From the NCBI GenBank assembly GCA_963624415.1, contig CAVFPQ010000037.1, positions 1 to 17,666 of the forward strand: a stretch of 17,666 nucleotides of DNA, in the 5' to 3' direction. Below the pieces are notes generated by a model that was not told where the DNA came from, did no database searches, and saw only the letters and a program-made list of their open reading frames with translations. The stretch is from RUG806 sp963624415. Its GTDB lineage: Bacteria > Bacillota > Clostridia > Oscillospirales > Acutalibacteraceae. This document shows, piece after piece, positions 14,324 through 17,666 of this stretch (within the stretch, counting starts at the first letter, position 1; each line of letters begins with the position of its first letter). The position numbers and the translations under genes are program-made.

Positions 14324-15910
14324 TTATTCTTCTGTGTATGCTCTTTCAAAATAAATTCTGTCTTTTCCCGCACCGACATAAACGCCGCTGAGTGTTCGCA
14401 TGCACACAAAATTGCTGTCTTCACTCCATACGGGAATTGCGGCGGCTTCGTTAATGAGAATTTCATCCGCCTGTTTTATAAGCTCCGGCTTTTCTTCGTC
14501 TGACGACTGCTTAAACTGTGATATAACAGCGCCGAGCGAATCGTTCTGAAGTCCGGTTATATTCAGAATATCATCAAAAACCGTTCTGCCGTCATTATAG
14601 TCTGTCTGAAGCGGATAAAACGCTATCTCATAATCGCCGCTCTGCACGCGGGACAGAAGCTCTGATTTTTCGACCTGTTCAAGCTTTATGTTAAGCTTTA
14701 TGCCGAAAATTTTCTGCCACTGCTGAAGCTGTTTTTTTAGAGTCTCGCCGTTTGATGTGTCGCAAAGAACGGTGACGGTGACATCCTCGCTTTTAAGCTC
14801 CTCTAACGCCTTGTCAAGAACGGTCTGAACATTATCGGTGTTATGGAAATTGTTCTGTATATCTGTTTTGCCGACACACTCCGGCACAACCGAATTAACT
14901 TTTGTCATTCCGGCGGTATCGCATATGTACGATATATCAGTACCGTAAAGAAAAGCGAGACGCAGATTTTTATTCGACAGATTTTCGTCAGCCGTATTTA
15001 TAAAAAACACTCTGTTTGTGTCTTTTACGGTTGTCACACTGTCGTTTTTGCCGGGAGACATAGTGTCAAGTGATGCCTGAGACAGAAACGCGCCGTTGTA
15101 ATCTTCGTTTTTAAGCTTTTTGACAATTGACGATTCATCCGTGTTTACATAGAACCACAGTGTGTCCGCTTTTGCCGTGTTTACACCCGTGTAGCCCGAG
15201 CATTTGCGAAGTCGGTATGTGCTTTCGTCAAAATAAGACAGATAGAACGGGCCGTTTGACATATTATACGCTATCAGAAGTCCGTATCTGCCGCCGCACG
15301 CTTCAAAAAACGTACGGTTGCACGGCATTGTTATCGGCTCCGCAAGAACGGACAGAAAGTTATCATCCGCCGCTTTGAGCTTTATTTCAAGTGTATATGT
15401 GTCAAGCGCCGCAACGCCAAGCTCCTCTGGCTGTTTTTCGCCGTTTATTATCTCCTCGGCATTTAATACGGAGCTTAATATCGTGCTGTCCGCCGCACCT
15501 GTCATGGGGTCAACCGCCCTTTGCAGAGCGAATACAAAATCATCCGCAGTGACTTCGGGTGCGAAATTCTCGGGGAGCTTGCCTTCGAGCTGCTCACGGG
15601 CATTGTCGGTAATATACCATTTTACGCCCTTGCGGATATTAAATGTATAGGTAAGTCCGTCGGCTGAAACAGTGTAGTTTTCGGCGGCGGCAGGAGTCAT
15701 ATTGCCGTTTTCGTCGGGACGCATAAGCCCTTCAAAAGTGTTTCGGACTATTATTTTCGCTGTGCCGGACTCCGCTATCTGCGGATCGAATGTTATTGCC
15801 CTGTTTGAGACTGCAAAACGAAGCACAACGGAAGACTCCGATCCGCATGAAGCGAAAATCAGAGTGATAAGTATTATTGCGGTTATAAGGGAGGGGATAC
15901 GTAGTTTCAT
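14324..15910 (-). CDS. Family 5 ABC transporter substrate-binding lipoprotein (OppA/DppA type)
   Basis: A 528-residue protein with a lipoprotein signal peptide (MKLRIPSLITAIILITLIFASC, Cys22). It matches SBP_bac_5: the N-terminal section with TFDPQIAESGTAKIIVRNTFEGLM, AENYTVSADGLTYTFNIRKGVKW and VTADDFVFALQRAVDP is characteristic. These proteins bind oligopeptides, dipeptides, nickel or sometimes oligosaccharides outside the membrane and deliver them to an ABC importer. No permease or ATPase genes are next to it, so it must either share a transporter encoded elsewhere or act as a sensor. The pairing with a cytosolic GH2 hints at a glycoside-containing ligand, which is inference only. The ribosome binding site is weak (GGCGGCACATC before ATG 15910). 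Confidence 0.9.
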   Translation of the reverse strand: MKLRIPSLITAIILITLIFASCGSESSVVLRFAVSNRAITFDPQIAESGTAKIIVRNTFEGLMRPDENGNMTPAAAENYTVSADGLTYTFNIRKGVKWYITDNAREQLEGKLPENFAPEVTADDFVFALQRAVDPMTGAADSTILSSVLNAEEIINGEKQPEELGVAALDTYTLEIKLKAADDNFLSVLAEPITMPCNRTFFEACGGRYGLLIAYNMSNGPFYLSYFDESTYRLRKCSGYTGVNTAKADTLWFYVNTDESSIVKKLKNEDYNGAFLSQASLDTMSPGKNDSVTTVKDTNRVFFINTADENLSNKNLRLAFLYGTDISYICDTAGMTKVNSVVPECVGKTDIQNNFHNTDNVQTVLDKALEELKSEDVTVTVLCDTSNGETLKKQLQQWQKIFGIKLNIKLEQVEKSELLSRVQSGDYEIAFYPLQTDYNDGRTVFDDILNITGLQNDSLGAVISQFKQSSDEEKPELIKQADEILINEAAAIPVWSEDSNFVCMRTLSGVYVGAGKDRIYFERAYTEE

Positions 15911-16060
15911 GATGTGCCGCCAAAAAATTCGGATTATAATAAGAGGCCGGGGAAGGAAGTCCTGCGGACCTGATTTTACAGCTTTGCGGATTATAAAAAT
16001 TGTTTACAGGGGAAAGACTTATCTTCCGCGGGGCTTTTGATTCAAAATACAAAGCGTTTT
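15911..16060. repeat. Leader with dispersed modular repeat, copy D
   Basis: The untranslated region of the solute-binding protein transcript contains GGCCGGGGAAGGAAGTCCTGCGG, split here as GGCCGGGGAA and GGAAGTCCTGCGG (15955-15967, identical to 12455-12467). An AGTCC-TGC-GGACC hairpin follows, then TGATTTTACAGCTTTGCGG, and two copies of GGATTATAA (15930-15938 and 15988-15996). The element lacks the CTGACC tail seen in copies A and C. No gene is supported here. Confidence 0.62.
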
Positions 16061-16080
16061 TTCGTAATTGTGCTGTGTTT

Positions 16081-16109
16081 ATTTTATCATATATAAGAGC
16101 GGTTTGCAA
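16081..16109 (-). promoter_or_regulatory. Promoter of the solute-binding protein/GH2 operon
   Basis: On the minus strand, -35 TTGCAA (16104-16109), a 17-nt spacer and -10 TAAAAT (16081-16086), with TG one base before the -10 (extended -10 type). Transcription would start near 16074 and give a leader of about 164 nt containing repeat copy D. The -35 begins 6 bp after the stop codon of paralog 2. Confidence 0.7.
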
Positions 16110-16114
16110 TAAGA

Positions 16115-17560
16115 TTAGATTGTGCAGACATATCTTTGATTTTTGCTCTTCGGTTTTTCGGGAATTGTCATTTTAAGCCGTCCGTCAAGAACAAGCGGAC
16201 GTACATATTGCTGCATGGCATAAAATGTCGTTCTGACGCCGAGAAAATCCGCAATTTCCTGCCGTGAACGCGGAATCTGACAAAAAGCAAGAAGATTTTC
16301 GACTTCATCACCGTTTTCGTTATATGTATCTTTGTTCTCGCTGTTGTTATAAAATGTTACAACAAATTCATTGCGGCGATTTTCAAAAACCGGTTCGGGA
16401 AGTCCGTATTCCTTCATGGCTTTTCTCATTGTGGGAATGCCGGAATATCGGTGTTCCGCAGATGTAAGCACCTCTGCCATTACTGCGAGTGCGGGGTTTC
16501 TGAGATCGGGTTTTGCAATGCCGAGCTGTTCAATACTCATTCTGCCGTAAAGACCGCCCGGAGAGTGTATTTCCACACGATCGGAGAAAAAATCAATCTG
16601 CACGGGAGTGCCTTCGGTGTGTATGCTGTAATCCCTGTGCATTACGGCGTTCAAAATCGCCTCTCTTAAAGCATCTATCGGATATTCGGTTATATCTGTT
16701 CTTTTTGCCGTTTCTTTGCTTATTATTGTTCTTGTTTTCATATTGCGGCGGCAGAAATTCAGCGCATCCTCAACCATATCGGGGATTGTTCCGTCAATTC
16801 GTCTGTTGTCGGAAAAGCGCGCGTTGTCATTATCGGTGTCGCCGATTTGCTTTCCGGGCACAACGATGGCGGTAATGCAGAATTGCGGAAAAAACCCCTG
16901 CGGATATATTCCGAAATTCAGAACCGCCGCCAAGGTAGGCACTCCGTCACGTGTGATATTAAGAAGCTCAAATGCCTGTTTTTCGGGCAATCCGGCAAAA
17001 CCCGGTCTGTCAACACGCATTTTGCCTGCGTATGCATCAACCTTGTTTTTGTCAAGAAAATCTATATCCGCCCTCTGAACCTTGCGTTCGTCATCGTGCA
17101 GATGTTTTCTGAATGCTTCAAAACTGTAAAGCTCATAATCGGTCATCGGCAGATCGGCATCACCGACTCTGATATATGAACCTTTTGTTCTGCCTGCGCC
17201 TCTGTAATAACACGGACGTTCAGAAATGTCAATTGCCGGAATTTCGGCGGCGCATACTGTTTTTCCGTGGTAGTCCGCTAAAGTAAATACTGCCCTTACA
17301 ACCGGCTCCATCTGCAGACACTGTTCGGTGACCTTTTTTTGCAGATCCTGAGGATTATAGACACCCACGACTTCATAACCGGCATTTTCGTCAATGCCGA
17401 ATATTATAACACCGCCGCTGTCCTGATTTGAAAAGCCGGACAGGGTATCATACAGTTTTTTCGGACAGTCCGTGTGTGCGGCTTTAAGCTCAACGGTCTG
17501 TTCTTCCGCCTTCTGTCTGCAAATTCTGTTTATAAGTTCGATAAGCTCTTCGGTTAACAA
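16115..17560 (-). CDS. AlbA_2 / HATPase_c_4 / winged-helix protein, paralog 2
   Basis: About 481 residues, colinear with paralog 1. It has the AlbA_2 part (VELKAAHTDCPKKLYDTLSG, FSNQDSGGVIIFGIDE, YIRVGDADLPMTDYE), the GHKL-like part (EAILNAVMHRDYSIHTEG, SDRVEIHSPGGLYGR, RYSGIP) and a winged helix near the end (SRQEIADFLGVRTTFYAMQQYVRPLVLDGRL). I choose TTG 17558-17560 as start: it is preceded by AAGGACGGTGAT, nearly the full anti-SD complement, and gives MLTEELIELINRI, which aligns from its first residue with MQTKELVKLVNTI of paralog 1. The alternative GTG at 17567-17569 falls inside that ribosome binding site and adds three unaligned residues. Function is unknown; a DNA-binding ATP-dependent regulator is the usual guess. 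Confidence 0.87.
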   Translation of the reverse strand: MLTEELIELINRICRQKAEEQTVELKAAHTDCPKKLYDTLSGFSNQDSGGVIIFGIDENAGYEVVGVYNPQDLQKKVTEQCLQMEPVVRAVFTLADYHGKTVCAAEIPAIDISERPCYYRGAGRTKGSYIRVGDADLPMTDYELYSFEAFRKHLHDDERKVQRADIDFLDKNKVDAYAGKMRVDRPGFAGLPEKQAFELLNITRDGVPTLAAVLNFGIYPQGFFPQFCITAIVVPGKQIGDTDNDNARFSDNRRIDGTIPDMVEDALNFCRRNMKTRTIISKETAKRTDITEYPIDALREAILNAVMHRDYSIHTEGTPVQIDFFSDRVEIHSPGGLYGRMSIEQLGIAKPDLRNPALAVMAEVLTSAEHRYSGIPTMRKAMKEYGLPEPVFENRRNEFVVTFYNNSENKDTYNENGDEVENLLAFCQIPRSRQEIADFLGVRTTFYAMQQYVRPLVLDGRLKMTIPEKPKSKNQRYVCTI

Positions 17561-17564
17561 GCAA

Positions 17565-17576
17565 ATCACCGTCCTT
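17565..17576 (-). promoter_or_regulatory. Ribosome binding site supporting the TTG start of paralog 2
   Basis: AAGGACGGTGAT on the minus strand resembles the 16S complement AAGGAGGTGAT with one extra base, and stands 4 nt before TTG 17560. It contains the GTG that would otherwise be taken as start. Confidence 0.65.
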
Positions 17577-17583
17577 CAAATCG

Positions 17584-17612
17584 ATTTTAGCAAAATCATT
17601 TTGTTAAATCAA
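17584..17612 (-). promoter_or_regulatory. Promoter of AlbA_2 paralog 2
   Basis: On the minus strand, -35 TTGATT (17607-17612), 17 nt, -10 TAAAAT (17584-17589); predicted leader about 17 nt. The layout copies that of paralog 1 (TTGAAT-17-TAAAAT). GCAAAATC occurs inside the spacer (17590-17597) and again at 17621-17628, 31 bp apart. Confidence 0.72.
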
Positions 17613-17666
17613 GTATTTTTGCAAAATCTGTTTGCAAAAATTTTGCAGATTTTTTGTTAATTTCGG
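17613..17666. repeat. AT-rich TTTGCAAA dyad cluster upstream of paralog 2
   Basis: Palindrome TTTTGCAAAA (17617-17626), TTTGCAAA (17631-17638) and the inverted half TTTTGC (17641-17646) follow one another at 13 and 11 bp, directly upstream of the -35. AAAATCTG (17624-17631) and CAGATTTT (17646-17653) form an outer inverted repeat. The cluster may extend beyond the window edge. Confidence 0.55.

Noticed and set aside
12537..15910. Complete ABC importer and glycoside utilisation locus
   Set aside because: Only the binding protein and one glycosidase are present; no permease, ATPase or regulator specific to the operon is seen.
17561..17569. GTG start of paralog 2
   Set aside because: The GTG is part of the AAGGACGGTGAT ribosome binding site; the TTG three codons later aligns with the start of paralog 1.

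Overview
The window looks like chromosomal DNA of a low-to-medium GC Firmicute of class Clostridia, probably a gut Oscillospiraceae/Ruminococcus-type organism. The basis is AGGAGG-type ribosome binding sites, sigma-A-like promoters, a flippase-mazG-hup gene order, a VTC/DUF4956 cassette and intergenic repeat families of the type common in Clostridia. No rRNA, tRNA, CRISPR array or transposase was seen. The species assignment is inference.

Layout. At the left, three overlapping plus-strand genes (136-3179) encode a VTC-type polyphosphate polymerase domain protein, a DUF4956 membrane protein and a secreted beta-helix carbohydrate-binding-type lipoprotein, and end in a strong terminator (3200-3240). 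Everything after that is on the minus strand. From right to left in the direction of transcription these are: an AlbA_2/HATPase-type DNA-binding ATPase (paralog 2, 16115-17560); an orphan family-5 solute-binding lipoprotein and a cytosolic GH2 glycosidase (15910-12537); a UvrD/PcrA-like helicase (12396-10288); a 41-bp tandem repeat array (9961-10287); a second AlbA_2/HATPase protein (paralog 1, 8472-9908); a SpoVB/MurJ-type flippase, mazG and hup (8418-5388); a YbaK/EbsC deacylase (5218-4733); and an AAA ATPase fused to a DUF234/PD-(D/E)XK-like domain (4656-3268).

The most unusual element is the tandem array. It consists of 16 half-units of 20/21 bp starting GTTTC, and its edge lies 3 bp upstream of a good TTGAAT-17-TAAAAT promoter of paralog 1. 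Paralog 2, about 6 kb away, has the same promoter geometry (TTGATT-17-TAAAAT, short leader), again with AT-rich TTTGCAAA dyads packed against and inside the promoter. Both proteins carry an N-terminal AlbA_2 DNA-binding-type domain, a GHKL-type ATPase domain and a C-terminal winged helix. This suggests a pair of self-regulating DNA-binding ATPases, each with its own cis array; that is inference.

A second theme is a modular dispersed repeat: a short hairpin, a GGATTATAA/AGCTCCGCCTTTTGCGAAG core, and a CTGACCACTGA or ATTGCTAATTGC tail. It occupies most of the larger gaps between genes (1-33, 5241-5330, 5725-5817, 12440-12536, 15940-16000). One copy encodes the C-terminal residues of MazG, and another creates a spurious N-terminal extension of the helicase reading frame.
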